Shown here piece after piece: positions 18,683 through 27,682 of a stretch of DNA of 64,000 nt. The stretch lies in assembly GCF_014117325.1 (NCBI RefSeq), contig NZ_CP059732.1, positions 7,887,501-7,951,500 of the forward strand, given 5' to 3'. Under the pieces are notes generated by a model. The model was not told the origin of the DNA. It saw only the letters and a list, made by a program, of their open reading frames with translations, and did no database searches. Numbering within the stretch: the stretch's first letter is position 1; the number at the start of each line of letters is the position of its first letter. Source of the stretch: Spirosoma foliorum (GTDB lineage: Bacteria > Bacteroidota > Bacteroidia > Cytophagales > Spirosomataceae). Position numbers and translations under genes: made by a program.

Positions 18683-19216
18683 CTACATGTAAGACTCCCA
18701 TTCGGCTTCGGGCAAGTACTCGACCAGACCCTTTTCGGTCTTGCCAACAGCTACGCGCCCAGAGCGAACAAATTCAAGAATCTCGTATTGTTTGAGGTAA
18801 GCAAAAACCTCAAAAATCTCAGTGTCATTCCCTGTCTTCTCAATCACCACATAGTCCAGTCCCCAGTAAACCACCCAGGCTTTATACTGCTTGTTAATTG
18901 TTTCAACGTCCAGCGACTTCGTGCCGAGCGATGTTGAAATCTTGAACAGGGCGATTTCATTATACACAATCTCATCGTTGAGGTAGCCAAATACCGCCAG
19001 TACTTCTACGATTTTCCGAATTTGCCGGACTAGCTTTTCAACTTCTTCCCGCGATTCATGTTTAATTACAATCGTAAAGCGCGATATACCCTTCCGTTCG
19101 GTTTCTGATACGGTTAAGCTCTCGATATTGATGCGTCGTCGCGTGAAAATGATCGTGATGCGATTGAGCAACCCGATGGTGTTTTCCGTGAATATGCAAA
19201 TGGTGTATGTCGTCAT
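18683..19216 (-). CDS. ilvN: Acetolactate synthase small (regulatory) subunit
   Basis: The 177-residue protein has an N-terminal ACT domain (TICIFTENTIGLLNRITIIF, then SRFTIVI) that binds valine in this family, and a C-terminal subunit-association domain. It starts 4 nt after ilvB stops, a tight coupling that suits a two-subunit enzyme. The symbol ilvH is also used for this family. Confidence 0.94.
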   Translation of the reverse strand: MTTYTICIFTENTIGLLNRITIIFTRRRINIESLTVSETERKGISRFTIVIKHESREEVEKLVRQIRKIVEVLAVFGYLNDEIVYNEIALFKISTSLGTKSLDVETINKQYKAWVVYWGLDYVVIEKTGNDTEIFEVFAYLKQYEILEFVRSGRVAVGKTEKGLVEYLPEAEWESYM

Positions 19217-19220
19217 AAGG

Positions 19221-20966
19221 CTATTTCAATCTGATTTGCGCTACACTAGCACCAGCCGGTACCATTGGGAATACGTTCTCTTCCTTTTCAACGATTACCT
19301 CAAGCAGGAACGGGCCATCATGATTCAGCATCGTATCGAGTGCATCGGATAGGTTATCGCGCTCTGTACAGGTTTGCCCGGCCATTCCGAAACCTTTGGC
19401 AATCGTAATAAAATCGGGGTTTTGTAATTCCACGAATGAATACCGACGCTCATGAAACAATTGTTGCCACTGACGCACCATGCCCAAAAAGTTGTTATTC
19501 AGGATGATGGCTTTAACGGGCTGCTTGTTCTGAACGATAGTACCCAGTTCCTGCAAGGTCATCTGGAAGCAACCATCCCCTATGATGGCTACTACCTGTC
19601 GGTCGGGAGCACCTACCTGCGCGCCAAAAGCGGCTGGCAAGGCAAAGCCCATGGTACCCATACCGCCAGACGTCACTAAACTGTTGGGACGACGGAATTG
19701 GTAATAGCGAGATGCCATCATCTGGTGTTGACCTACATCGGTTACCAGAATCGACTCACCTTTGGTTTTGGTCGAAAGCATGTCGATAACCTCAGCCATT
19801 CTGATTTTACCGTTGGTATTGGTTAATTCAGGAACCGTGATGGTTTCGTTCTCAACGGCATCGTATTTCCGGAACTCATTCCGCCAAACTGTGTGGTCGT
19901 TTGGTTTTACGAGCGGAAGCAGTGCATTTAATGCCGCTTTCGCATCGCCAACCACAGGTACATCGGCCCGGATGATCTTGTCAATTTCGGCAGGATCAAT
20001 TTCAATGTGAACAACCTTAGCTTGCTTGATGTATTTGCTGGCATCGCCCGTAACCCGGTCGTCGAAGCGCATACCAATCGCGATAATTACATCGGCATGG
20101 TCGGTCATTACGTTCGGGCCGTAGTTGCCGTGCATGCCCAGCCAGCCAACATAAAGTGGGTGATTGGTTGGAATCGTGGATTGACCTAACAGCGTTGTAG
20201 CTATAGGAATGCCTGTTTTTTCGGCAAATGCTTTTAGCTCATCTTCTGCTTTAGCAATCTGTACACCGTGACCAACTAGTATGTAAGGTCGTTTGGCTGC
20301 GTTAATTAATTGAGCAGCCGCTTCGACTTGTTCCTGCTTGGGTACTAAACGAGGCCTATAGCTGATAAGCGTCTGGCACTTTTCGTACACGAAGTCTTTG
20401 GTCATCAACTCCAACTGTGCACTTTTCGTGATATCGATCAAAACCGGACCTGGGCGACCTGACTGGGCGATATAGAATGCCTTTGAAATAATCTCAGGTA
20501 CTTCGTTCGCATCTGTAATCTGGTAGTTCCACTTGGTAATAGGCATCGTTACACCCATTACATCGGCTTCCTGAAAGGCATCGGTTCCTAGCAGTTTTTT
20601 GGCAACCTGTCCTACGATACAAACAAGTGGAGTCGAGTCAATAAGGGCATCCGCAATGGCCGTAACCAAATTGGTGGCTCCTGGACCTGATGTGACCAAA
20701 CAAACGCCAGCCCGACCCGTTACACGGGCATAGCCTTCGGCAGCATGACCAGCTCCCTGCTCGTGACGTACCAGGATGTGATTAAGTTGATCCTGATAGT
20801 CATAAAGGGCATCGTAGACGGGCATTATGGCTCCACCAGGGTAGCCAAAAATGGTTTCTACACCTTCGGCTAACAGGGCTTTCATCAGAGCATGTGAGCC
20901 GTTGATGTAGGTAGGGGCCGGTTTGGTTTCGATAACTTCCGGCATGACGTTGGCAATTGCTTCCAT
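19221..20966 (-). CDS. ilvB: Acetolactate synthase large (catalytic) subunit
   Basis: The ThDP-dependent enzyme of 581 residues catalyses the first shared step of valine and isoleucine synthesis. The catalytic Glu lies in RHEQGAGHAAEGYARVTGR. The FAD/middle domain follows, and the ThDP motif GDGCFQMTLQELGT...NNN lies near 450-480. Its ACT-domain partner IlvN follows immediately. Between ilvD and ilvB lies an inserted hepT-mntA pair, ending 42 nt before the ilvB start. Confidence 0.96.
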   Translation of the reverse strand: MEAIANVMPEVIETKPAPTYINGSHALMKALLAEGVETIFGYPGGAIMPVYDALYDYQDQLNHILVRHEQGAGHAAEGYARVTGRAGVCLVTSGPGATNLVTAIADALIDSTPLVCIVGQVAKKLLGTDAFQEADVMGVTMPITKWNYQITDANEVPEIISKAFYIAQSGRPGPVLIDITKSAQLELMTKDFVYEKCQTLISYRPRLVPKQEQVEAAAQLINAAKRPYILVGHGVQIAKAEDELKAFAEKTGIPIATTLLGQSTIPTNHPLYVGWLGMHGNYGPNVMTDHADVIIAIGMRFDDRVTGDASKYIKQAKVVHIEIDPAEIDKIIRADVPVVGDAKAALNALLPLVKPNDHTVWRNEFRKYDAVENETITVPELTNTNGKIRMAEVIDMLSTKTKGESILVTDVGQHQMMASRYYQFRRPNSLVTSGGMGTMGFALPAAFGAQVGAPDRQVVAIIGDGCFQMTLQELGTIVQNKQPVKAIILNNNFLGMVRQWQQLFHERRYSFVELQNPDFITIAKGFGMAGQTCTERDNLSDALDTMLNHDGPFLLEVIVEKEENVFPMVPAGASVAQIRLK

Positions 20967-21008
20967 TACGCTTGGTCCGTTTAAGGTTGTATTCAGTTTG
21001 TTGTGTTG

Positions 21009-21359
21009 CTAGGATTCCTCTTTTTCAAGAGTTTCAATAATTGTTTCAATAGAAATCAAAAGTGGCGTTGCATTTTCGGTAATTACTAGCCAGACAATCA
21101 TTAGATCGACATCGATATATTGATGAATAAGTCGATCTCTCATTCCTGCTATGTCTTTCCAGGGAATGTCAGCGAAACGTTCACGCACTAACATTGATAA
21201 CCGTTTGGTTGCTTCTCCAGCAATTTCCAATTGTCTGACACAAGCATCCTGTGTTTTTGAATCATTCAGGAATTCTGCCAATGTCATTTCTTCTGCATAT
21301 TCCAGTAATTTTCTAAAACTGTTTGCGATGTGATCCAAATAAGTCAGATCGTCATTCAT
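21009..21359 (-). CDS. hepT: HepT-like RNase (DUF86), toxin of a HepT-MntA pair
   Basis: The 116-residue all-helical protein carries the HEPN RNase motif RX4HXY as RDRLIHQY near residues 81-88. In characterised HepT-MntA systems the toxin is neutralised by AMPylation of the motif tyrosine by the MntA nucleotidyltransferase; that is family knowledge, not shown here. Its start overlaps the mntA stop by 4 nt (ATGA-type coupling). The pair sits between ilvD and ilvB on the same strand. Confidence 0.9.
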   Translation of the reverse strand: MNDDLTYLDHIANSFRKLLEYAEEMTLAEFLNDSKTQDACVRQLEIAGEATKRLSMLVRERFADIPWKDIAGMRDRLIHQYIDVDLMIVWLVITENATPLLISIETIIETLEKEES

Positions 21360-21643
21360 GATGAAATTAATTTGAGATCATGCAGCACTCGTCGACGCAT
21401 GCGTTCATTCTTAAGTCCACCTTCTGATACTAAATCAACTTTTAATGCAAGCATTTCTGAGAGTTCACGCTCCATCCGAACGAATGTTAACAACGAAACG
21501 GGCTTGATAAACTTAATCAAAATATCCAGATCGCTTTCTGGCCCGTTTTCACCCCTTGCCCAAGATCCAAAAATTCCCACCCACTCAAGCTGATATGGCT
21601 TCAGATAATTGAGAATCTGTTGATTTTGAATTGGTGTTGTCAT
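21356..21643 (-). CDS. mntA: MntA-like minimal nucleotidyltransferase (antitoxin)
   Basis: The 95-residue protein has the nucleotidyltransferase motif GSX10DXD as GSWARGENGPESDLD near residues 27-41, followed by the supporting beta-strand ILIKF. It begins 22 nt after the ilvD stop and overlaps hepT. It is likely to protect the cell by modifying HepT. Confidence 0.9.
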   Translation of the reverse strand: MTTPIQNQQILNYLKPYQLEWVGIFGSWARGENGPESDLDILIKFIKPVSLLTFVRMERELSEMLALKVDLVSEGGLKNERMRRRVLHDLKLISS

Positions 21644-21665
21644 ACTCTCTATTTATTGTTTACCG

Positions 21666-23366
21666 CTACGCTTCATCTGTTACACAGCCTTCACTGGCAG
21701 ACTTTACATTGCGAATGTATTTGCCCAGCACACCTTTAGTGAATAAAGGAGCGGGTTGTTTCCATTCGCTTTTCCGTTGCGCTAATTCTTCGTCCGAAAC
21801 GTGTAAAATCAGTTCGCGAGTTGTGGCATCGATTGTGATACCGTCGCCATCTTTAACCAGCGCGATAGGACCTCCTTCGAAGGCTTCGGGTGTAACGTGG
21901 CCTACAACGAAACCGTGCGTACCACCGGAGAAACGCCCATCGGTAATTAAAGCAACTTTATCGCCAAGACCCGCTCCCATGATGGCTGAGGTTGGCTTCA
22001 ACATTTCACTCATGCCAGGCCCACCTTTTGGCCCCGCATTCCGAATCACAAGTACCTGACCAGCCAGGATTTCGCCTTTCGAGAGAGCATCGATAATGTC
22101 GCCTTCATGTTCGAATACTTTGGCAACACCTTCGAATTTTAAGCCTTCTTTACCTGTGATTTTCGCAACAGACCCAGTTGGCGACAAGTTACCCCGCAGA
22201 ATCTGAATGTGGCCAGTAGCCTTAATGGGTTGGCTCAGCGGGAATACAATCTTCTGCGTATCAAAGTTTAAATCAGATGCTTCTTCCAGATTCTCTGCAA
22301 CCGTTTTGCCCGTTACAGTCATGCAATCGCCGTGGATGAATCCATTCTGATACAAATATTTCGTTACAGCCGGAACACCCCCAATGGCGAGCATATCCTC
22401 CATGTAGTATTTACCACTTGGTTTCAGATCGGCGAGTAGGGGAGTCCGGTCACTGATTTCCTGAATTTCGTCGAGCGTAAGCTGAATGCCAGCCGCCCGC
22501 GCAATAGCCAGGTAGTGCAACACCGCATTGGTTGACCCGCCAAGCGTCATGACGAGAGTCAGGGCATTTTCGAGTGATTTACGGCTAATGATATCGGCTG
22601 GCGTGATGTTGCGTTCAAGCAATAGGCGCATAGCCGCACCAATCTTTTTACATTCTTCCTGTTTTCCTTCGTGCGTGGCTGGGTAAGTGCTGCTGAATGG
22701 CAGACTCAATCCCATGGCCTCGATGCTACTAGCCATTGTGTTGGCTGTATACATACCTCCGCAGGCACCTGCCCCTGGAATCGCATTTTTGATAACACCT
22801 TCGTAATCTTCGTCGGAGATGTTATTTGCGTATTTTTTACCGAGTGCTTCAAACGCCGAAACGATATCTAATTTCTGTCCTTTATAATGTCCCGAACGAA
22901 TCGTGCCCCCATACACCATGATGCCTGGGCGATCAAGGCGAGCCATTGCTATCAGGGCGCCGGGCATATTCTTATCACAACCTACAACCGTTACCACACC
23001 ATCGTACCATTGTGCCGATACAACCGATTCAATAGAGTCGGCAATCAGATCGCGGCTGGGGAGTGAATAACGCATGCCGTCGTTACCGTTTGTCATCCCA
23101 TCCGATACCCCGATTGTGTTAAAAATCAACCCGACCAATCCATTGGCCTGAATTCCCTGCTTCACATAAACAGAGAGTCCATTCAGGTGCATGTTGCAGG
23201 TGTTTCCTTCATAGCCCGTACTGGCAATACCAATTTGGGGCTTCTGCATGTCGTCTTCAGTTAGCCCTACTCCGTAAAGCATAGCTTTGGCGGCTGGGTT
23301 ACTGACTTCTTGGGTTAGCGTACGACTAAAGCGGTTTAATTCGGTAGTAGGTTGTTCGGCAATCAT
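21666..23366 (-). CDS. ilvD: Dihydroxy-acid dehydratase
   Basis: Fe-S dehydratase of valine and isoleucine synthesis; about 566 residues, normal length. Cluster/metal motifs are [10 protein letters not shown] near 53, [16 protein letters not shown] near 125 and [14 protein letters not shown] near 200, with the C-terminal [15 protein letters not shown]. The ATG at 23366 ([10 protein letters not shown]) is preferred over the in-frame TTG at 23375. It is the first gene of the ilv run. The promoter carries the palindrome shared with leuA. Confidence 0.95.
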   Translation of the reverse strand: MIAEQPTTELNRFSRTLTQEVSNPAAKAMLYGVGLTEDDMQKPQIGIASTGYEGNTCNMHLNGLSVYVKQGIQANGLVGLIFNTIGVSDGMTNGNDGMRYSLPSRDLIADSIESVVSAQWYDGVVTVVGCDKNMPGALIAMARLDRPGIMVYGGTIRSGHYKGQKLDIVSAFEALGKKYANNISDEDYEGVIKNAIPGAGACGGMYTANTMASSIEAMGLSLPFSSTYPATHEGKQEECKKIGAAMRLLLERNITPADIISRKSLENALTLVMTLGGSTNAVLHYLAIARAAGIQLTLDEIQEISDRTPLLADLKPSGKYYMEDMLAIGGVPAVTKYLYQNGFIHGDCMTVTGKTVAENLEEASDLNFDTQKIVFPLSQPIKATGHIQILRGNLSPTGSVAKITGKEGLKFEGVAKVFEHEGDIIDALSKGEILAGQVLVIRNAGPKGGPGMSEMLKPTSAIMGAGLGDKVALITDGRFSGGTHGFVVGHVTPEAFEGGPIALVKDGDGITIDATTRELILHVSDEELAQRKSEWKQPAPLFTKGVLGKYIRNVKSASEGCVTDEA

Positions 23367-23378
23367 AATTAACAATTA

Positions 23379-23440
23379 GCGAAATTTCGCTGATGGTGTA
23401 ATAACGCTGTAAAGAAAAGTTATGTTTTTATGAAAGGCAA
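23379..23440 (-). promoter_or_regulatory. ilvD promoter with shared palindrome
   Basis: On the minus strand TTG (23440-23438) is followed after 20 nt by TTTCTTTA (23417-23410), a weak version of the TAnnTTTG box. Then, after 19 nt, comes the palindrome GCGAAATTTCGC (23390-23379), 12 nt before the ATG. Aligned without gaps to the leuA promoter it also shares GTAA, ACGCT and AAA (plus-strand sense). The alignment to leuA is the main evidence for the -7 position. Confidence 0.55.
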
Positions 23441-23527
23441 GAAAAATCGGATTATTTCTCGATGGAACGCTGATTTTAATGATCCATATGATTTAGGAAT
23501 GCTTTTACATCGCCGGTTACCTAGCTA

Positions 23528-24710
23528 GTGTTACTTAAAGAGTAGTCTGGCGGCTTTTTGTATTTTTGATGCTGTAACTCATCTTCCATGACTAAGCATC
23601 GACTGACTCTAACGGCCACCGAACGTACAGAATTACTGGCTAAAGTCCAAAAAGGCAAAACAGCCGCTAAACTCATCCAAAAAGCACAGGTGCTTTTGGC
23701 CAGTGACGAGGCTGTCGAACGCCAGAGCCAAACTACGATTGCCGCCACCTATCATCTCTCCACACGCAGTGTTGAGCGGATTCGCAAAGAATTTTGTGAG
23801 CAGGGCATGGCGGTCTTTGATCCAAAGCCCCGCCAGCCCCGTTCCGACAAAAAGCTGACGGGGGAAGTGGAAGCTCACTTGATTGCCATTGCCTGTAGCG
23901 AACCACCAGTCGGTGAAAGCCGCTGGAAATTACAGGCTATTGCGGATCGACTGGTCGAACTCCAAGTAGTTGAAACGCTTTCTCACACGAGTGTGGCAAC
24001 GGTGTTAAAAAAAACCAACTTAAGCCCTGGCGGGTCAAGGGATGGGTGATTCCGCCCAAGCAAAGTGCCGATTTTGTGTACTATATGGAACAGGTTTTAG
24101 CTGTTTATGAGCGACCTTATGATGAGCGGTTTCCCGTTGTTTGTGTGGACGAATCACCCAAACAACTAATCGAAATCAAGCAATATCGTTCCGCCGACGG
24201 CACACGCATCCAAGATTCCGAATACATCCGGCGGGGCGTAGGCGAGATTTATATGGCCTTTGAACCCTTGGCAGGGCAACGGTTTGTCGAAGTCAAAGAC
24301 GATCACAAGGCCATTACGTGGGTGGGTGTGCTAGCCAATTTATTGGACGGCCCTTATACAGACTGTGTAAAAATGACGGTGGTTGGAGATAATCTGAGTG
24401 CCCATAAACCCAGTGCATTTTATACAGTTTTTGGGGCCGAGAAAGCCAAAGCGTATCTGGATCGATTGGAGTTTGTCTATACCCCCAAGCATGGCAGTTG
24501 GCTTGACATGGCTGAGATTGAGTTGTCCATCTTACAGCGTGATTGCCTGAATCGGCACATTGCGACCAAAGAGTTGCTGGTAGCAGAAATTACCGCCTGG
24601 CAAGCAAACAGAAATGCCAAACAAGCGAAGGCGAACTGGCAGTTTACCACCAAAGATGCCCGAGTAAAATTACATAAGCTATACCCGACAGTTTAATCTT
24701 TAGACAACAC
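23528..24710 (+). mobile_element. IS630-family insertion sequence
   Basis: The element is 1183 bp. Left end GTGTTACTTAAAGAG and right end (read inward) GTGTTGTCTAAAGAT are imperfect terminal inverted repeats extending about 26 bp. The element is flanked on both sides by TA (23526-23527 and 24711-24712), the target duplication expected of IS630/Tc1-mariner transposition. One transposase in two overlapping frames fills it. The ends look intact, so it may be active. It lies between the ilvD promoter and murQ and disrupts no recognisable gene. Confidence 0.9.
23588..24696 (+). CDS. IS630-family transposase, two frames joined by -1 frameshift
   Basis: Frame 1 (23588-24049) encodes the helix-turn-helix DNA-binding part (TIAATYHLSTRSVERIRKEF). 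Frame 2, which continues to 24696, encodes the DDE domain: VCVDESPKQ with the first Asp, VVGDNLSAHKP with the second, and KHGSWLDMAEIELS with the catalytic Glu. At 24007-24014 there is a run of eight A. Slippage by -1 there joins VLKK to NQLKPWRVKGWVIPPK, which restores the usual family sequence at the junction. Without slippage frame 1 ends within about 40 nt. This is the usual programmed -1 layout in many IS630 elements; a decayed gene is less likely because both parts are intact. Confidence 0.87.
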
Positions 24711-24775
24711 TAGTGTGTTATCAATGGCACTGAAAATCATAGTTAGTCTTGCTAATCATAAAAATCAGCGATCTA

Positions 24776-24807
24776 TTGTCTGTTAAAATAAGTGAGTGTT
24801 ACTTTTG
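24776..24807 (+). promoter_or_regulatory. Candidate murQ promoter
   Basis: TTG (24776-24778), a 21-nt spacer and TACTTTTG (24800-24807) match the Bacteroidota consensus. The predicted start falls at about the murQ ATG (24812), so the mRNA would be leaderless or nearly so. Confidence 0.5.
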
Positions 24808-24811
24808 ATGT

Positions 24812-25621
24812 ATGACAACAGAAACAGCTTCGCATTACGACCATCTAGAGCAAATGTCGGTTCACGACTTGCTGACTAATATTAATAAAGAAGATAAAAC
24901 TGTACCTCTTGCCGTAGAGAAGGCGATTCCACAGATTGAAGCGCTGGTAACGGAAATCGTAAAACGGATGAAACAGGGTGGCCGACTCATATATATAGGG
25001 GCTGGAACCAGCGGTCGCCTTGGGGTTGTCGATGCTTCGGAATGTCCACCAACCTATGGGGTTCCGCATGATTTAGTGATTGGACTGATGGCTGGGGGGG
25101 ATGGCGCGATTCGTAAAGCCGTTGAATTTGCCGAAGATGATGCCGAGCAAGCCTGGAAAGACATTGCGCCCTATCACCCCGATGAACACGATACTGTTAT
25201 TGGCATTGCAGCCTCTGGCCGGACTCCTTATGTTATTGGTGGCTTGCAGGAAGCCCGGAAAGCGGGGCTCCTGACCGGTTGTATTGTCTGTAACGAGGGT
25301 TCGGCAGTAGCGCAGGCGGCTGAGTATCCAGTAGAAGTTGTTACGGGCCCCGAATTTGTAACGGGTAGTACACGTATGAAAGCCGGAACTGCGCAGAAAT
25401 TGGCTCTGAACATGATTTCGACCTCAGTAATGATTCAACTTGGCCGGGTGAAGGGTAATAAAATGGTCGATATGCAACTGACGAATATAAAGCTTCAGGA
25501 TCGAGCAGCTAAAATGGTGATGAGTGAGATTGGCGTTGGCCGGGAAGAGGCCGAAGCTTTGCTTGCAAAGTTCGGAAATGTTCGTGGTGCTATTGAGGGG
25601 TTTGCTCAGATGCAAAAATGA
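24812..25621 (+). CDS. murQ: N-acetylmuramic acid 6-phosphate etherase
   Basis: Cleaves the lactyl ether of MurNAc-6-phosphate to give GlcNAc-6-phosphate during peptidoglycan recycling. The 269-residue protein has a SIS sugar-phosphate fold with the family signature GAGTSGRLGVVDASECPPTY near 67-86 (catalytic Glu in ASECPPT), then ASGRTPYVIGGL near 134 and the GSTRMKAGTAQKLALNMIST motif near 190. It is slightly shorter than the common 300 residues, lacking part of the C-terminal UBA-like tail. It is transcribed alone, away from the IS element. Confidence 0.95.
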   Translation: MTTETASHYDHLEQMSVHDLLTNINKEDKTVPLAVEKAIPQIEALVTEIVKRMKQGGRLIYIGAGTSGRLGVVDASECPPTYGVPHDLVIGLMAGGDGAIRKAVEFAEDDAEQAWKDIAPYHPDEHDTVIGIAASGRTPYVIGGLQEARKAGLLTGCIVCNEGSAVAQAAEYPVEVVTGPEFVTGSTRMKAGTAQKLALNMISTSVMIQLGRVKGNKMVDMQLTNIKLQDRAAKMVMSEIGVGREEAEALLAKFGNVRGAIEGFAQMQK

Positions 25622-25682
25622 GCTAATTGTTAAGAGGCTACCATATACTGTATAGCCCTCTTTCTGAACGATGATTATATTT

Positions 25683-25763
25683 TTTGTCATTTCGACGTCA
25701 GGAGAAATCTCGACGTTCCTTGTTAATCAAGCTTGAGATTTCTCCTGACGTCGAAATGACAAA
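25683..25763. repeat. Perfect 29-bp inverted repeat, GTCATTTCGACGTCAGGAG family
   Basis: Arms 25683-25711 and 25735-25763 are perfectly complementary over 29 bp, with a 23-nt loop. The arm contains GTCATTTCGACGTCAGGAG. Similar 'gtcatttcgac..aggagaaatctc' repeats are, to my knowledge, common between genes in Bacteroidota. It lies between murQ and the next co-directional gene, with weak T runs, so a terminator role is possible but not obvious. Confidence 0.92.
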
Positions 25764-25786
25764 CAGCCTCTACCCGCTAGAAAATA

Positions 25787-26353
25787 ATGGGCAAAAAGGT
25801 ACTACTCATCGGCCGTAACCCAAACGTATTGGCCAACCTAGCTTTAGCTTTAAGGGATGACGGCTTCGTTGTAAAAACGACAAGCGCTATTGAACAGGCT
25901 AGTCAGGATTTCAATGCGACTGATTTTGACGTAGTCGCTTTTGGTCGTGGTATTGATGCTGCTACAAATGCAGCTCTTAGAGCTAGTTTCCTGGAGCAAA
26001 ACCCTGCGATTCTGTTTGTTGATGGACTGGCGCCGGTTATTTCGCTGTTGGTGAAGCAGATCAAACTTGCCCTGGCACCCCATTCTACTAGCAAAAAAGT
26101 AATCACGAATTTTAGCTACGAGAAGACCAACCCATTGCAGATTACTGTTTCTGTGGCTGTTGATTGTCAACTGACAATTGATCTATATCAGTTGGATGCC
26201 ATTCATACCACCCTGCAAAAAACACTTGTTTCTGAGTTTGTTAAGGCCGGAGATCATACATTCCCAATCGAAGCTTTTCCTGAGCTGACGTCAACGATTA
26301 ACTTTCTGGTAGCAGAAGTCGATAACCTCGAGCTGACTGTTTTACAGCTTTAA
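25787..26353 (+). CDS. Hypothetical protein with receiver-like N-terminal fold
   Basis: The 188-residue soluble protein starts KKVLLIGRNPNVLANLALAL and has alternating strands and helices like a response-regulator receiver domain. The usual phospho-acceptor Asp at the end of the third strand is not evident (the segment reads FDVVAFGRG). The C-terminal 80 residues are of no recognised family. The last 4 nt overlap the convergent AGE-epimerase stop. I cannot assign a function. Confidence 0.7.
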   Translation: MGKKVLLIGRNPNVLANLALALRDDGFVVKTTSAIEQASQDFNATDFDVVAFGRGIDAATNAALRASFLEQNPAILFVDGLAPVISLLVKQIKLALAPHSTSKKVITNFSYEKTNPLQITVSVAVDCQLTIDLYQLDAIHTTLQKTLVSEFVKAGDHTFPIEAFPELTSTINFLVAEVDNLELTVLQL

Positions 26354-27585
26354 TAAAGCGTTCGCGTACCCGTCGGTTTCGTTTTTACCTGCTCGCATTT
26401 TGTTAACAGTTGTGCTGTTTCAGCTAAGCAGCGGATAAGCGAAAAACAACCAACTGCGGTAGTGGACTTGACTGATAATACGGGTTGGCTGTGTTGATCG
26501 ACGATTAAATGCCAGCCACTCTGTTTCGCATCGGGGAAATTATGAAACGTATAATCGTGGATGCGTTTGAACCACTTGAGGCAGTCGGGCTGGCGGGTAT
26601 AGAAATAGCTTTTTAGCAAAGCGGTCAATGCTTCAACTTGTACCCAACCCCATTTTTGTTGCCAGTCGGGGAAGAGTAATGGCTGTTGTTTGATATCTAC
26701 ATATTGATTCAGTCCTCCTCCCGCTTCGTCCCAGGCTTGCTCGCACAAGCGCAGACACCAACCGGTAGCCTGAGCAGCTAGCTTACGGTTCGTATTGGTG
26801 AATGGGCTGGTTCTGGACTGGCTGCTTTCCGCTGAAAAATCAAGCAGGTAACTGGCCGCCCGGAATGTCAGTCCTACGTTGATTCGCCGTCCTTCGGGTG
26901 TGTTCACAAACGAACCTTCGGGTAAAACAAATTCCCGCAATACATCAATCCGGCGGTCGACAAACTCAGTCAGTAATTCCTGTACGATACTATCCGTAGC
27001 GTTTTTCCAGGTTTCCTCGTCCAGAAGAGGCTGAATTTCCTGAAGTGTTTTAAGAACAGCTATTGGTTCGTTCAGGTGTCGCATTTGTCGAAAGCCGCCA
27101 AGGGTTGCCGCTTGTGCCGTTCGAACTTCATCGTGCCGTTCCAATAGATCGACAAATGTCTGTTTGGTCAGCATGCCCCATTCGTCATCGCCTGTTGCTC
27201 GATGGAGTTGTGCGTAAGCCATTACGACAGAGCAATCAGGAATAAGGCCTGTAGAAGGAGCTATCGGTCGCCCCAGTCGATCGAGTTGGGTGTAACAGGA
27301 AAGCGTGTCTGAATGGGCAAACTGACTTAAGAAGGTAGCACCGTGCCGGGCGTGTTCGAGCCAGCTGGGTTGGCCATCGAGCGTATTATAAAGCCAGGCA
27401 AAAGCCCAAACCTGTTGAGCTTGCTGGCTAACGAATTTATCCCCCTCAATTACCTCGCCCGTTGCTGATAGTAGATCAAAATAGCCACCGCATTGTTCAT
27501 CCCGGCTATGTTTAAGCCAAAATGGTACAACCTGCCGAAGCAATGCCTGTTGATAGGTAGCGGAGAGTTTTTGAAAGTCAAGCAC
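26350..27585 (-). CDS. AGE-family epimerase/isomerase
   Basis: The 411-residue protein belongs to the N-acylglucosamine 2-epimerase superfamily, an (alpha/alpha)6 barrel. Typical motifs are CGGYFDLL near 33, KFVSQQAQQVWAFAWLYN near 50-67 and the closing GWHLIVD and CFSLIRCLAETAQLL with active-site His and Arg/Cys residues. Related enzymes interconvert GlcNAc/ManNAc or mannose/fructose/glucose, or are cellobiose epimerases; the substrate here is not determined. The neighbour murQ suggests, but does not prove, amino-sugar metabolism. Confidence 0.85.
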   Translation of the reverse strand: MLDFQKLSATYQQALLRQVVPFWLKHSRDEQCGGYFDLLSATGEVIEGDKFVSQQAQQVWAFAWLYNTLDGQPSWLEHARHGATFLSQFAHSDTLSCYTQLDRLGRPIAPSTGLIPDCSVVMAYAQLHRATGDDEWGMLTKQTFVDLLERHDEVRTAQAATLGGFRQMRHLNEPIAVLKTLQEIQPLLDEETWKNATDSIVQELLTEFVDRRIDVLREFVLPEGSFVNTPEGRRINVGLTFRAASYLLDFSAESSQSRTSPFTNTNRKLAAQATGWCLRLCEQAWDEAGGGLNQYVDIKQQPLLFPDWQQKWGWVQVEALTALLKSYFYTRQPDCLKWFKRIHDYTFHNFPDAKQSGWHLIVDQHSQPVLSVKSTTAVGCFSLIRCLAETAQLLTKCEQVKTKPTGTRTLY

Positions 27586-27596
27586 GGAGGGGAATG

Positions 27597-27660
27597 TATG
27601 ATGTAGGGTATATGATGTATGATGTCGGTTATATCATATACCCTATATCATACATCATAC
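27597..27660. repeat. Inverted repeat of the GATGTATGATATAGG family
   Basis: The left arm from 27597 (GTATGATGTAGGGTATATGA) pairs with the right arm ending 27660, which has an extra TGATATA bulge. The same units recur at 38939-39008 and 54533-54603. It lies between two co-directional minus-strand genes. Confidence 0.8.
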
Positions 27661-27682
27661 CGCATGGGCGGCCCCGATCAAC

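Noticed and set aside
23366..23375. TTG start giving three extra residues to IlvD
   Set aside because: The ATG at 23366 gives the usual N-terminus and lies at a natural distance from the palindrome and promoter.
23588..24049. Frame 1 of the IS630 as an independent regulator
   Set aside because: Its helix-turn-helix continues directly into the DDE domain after a -1 shift at the A8 run, matching an ordinary IS630 transposase.
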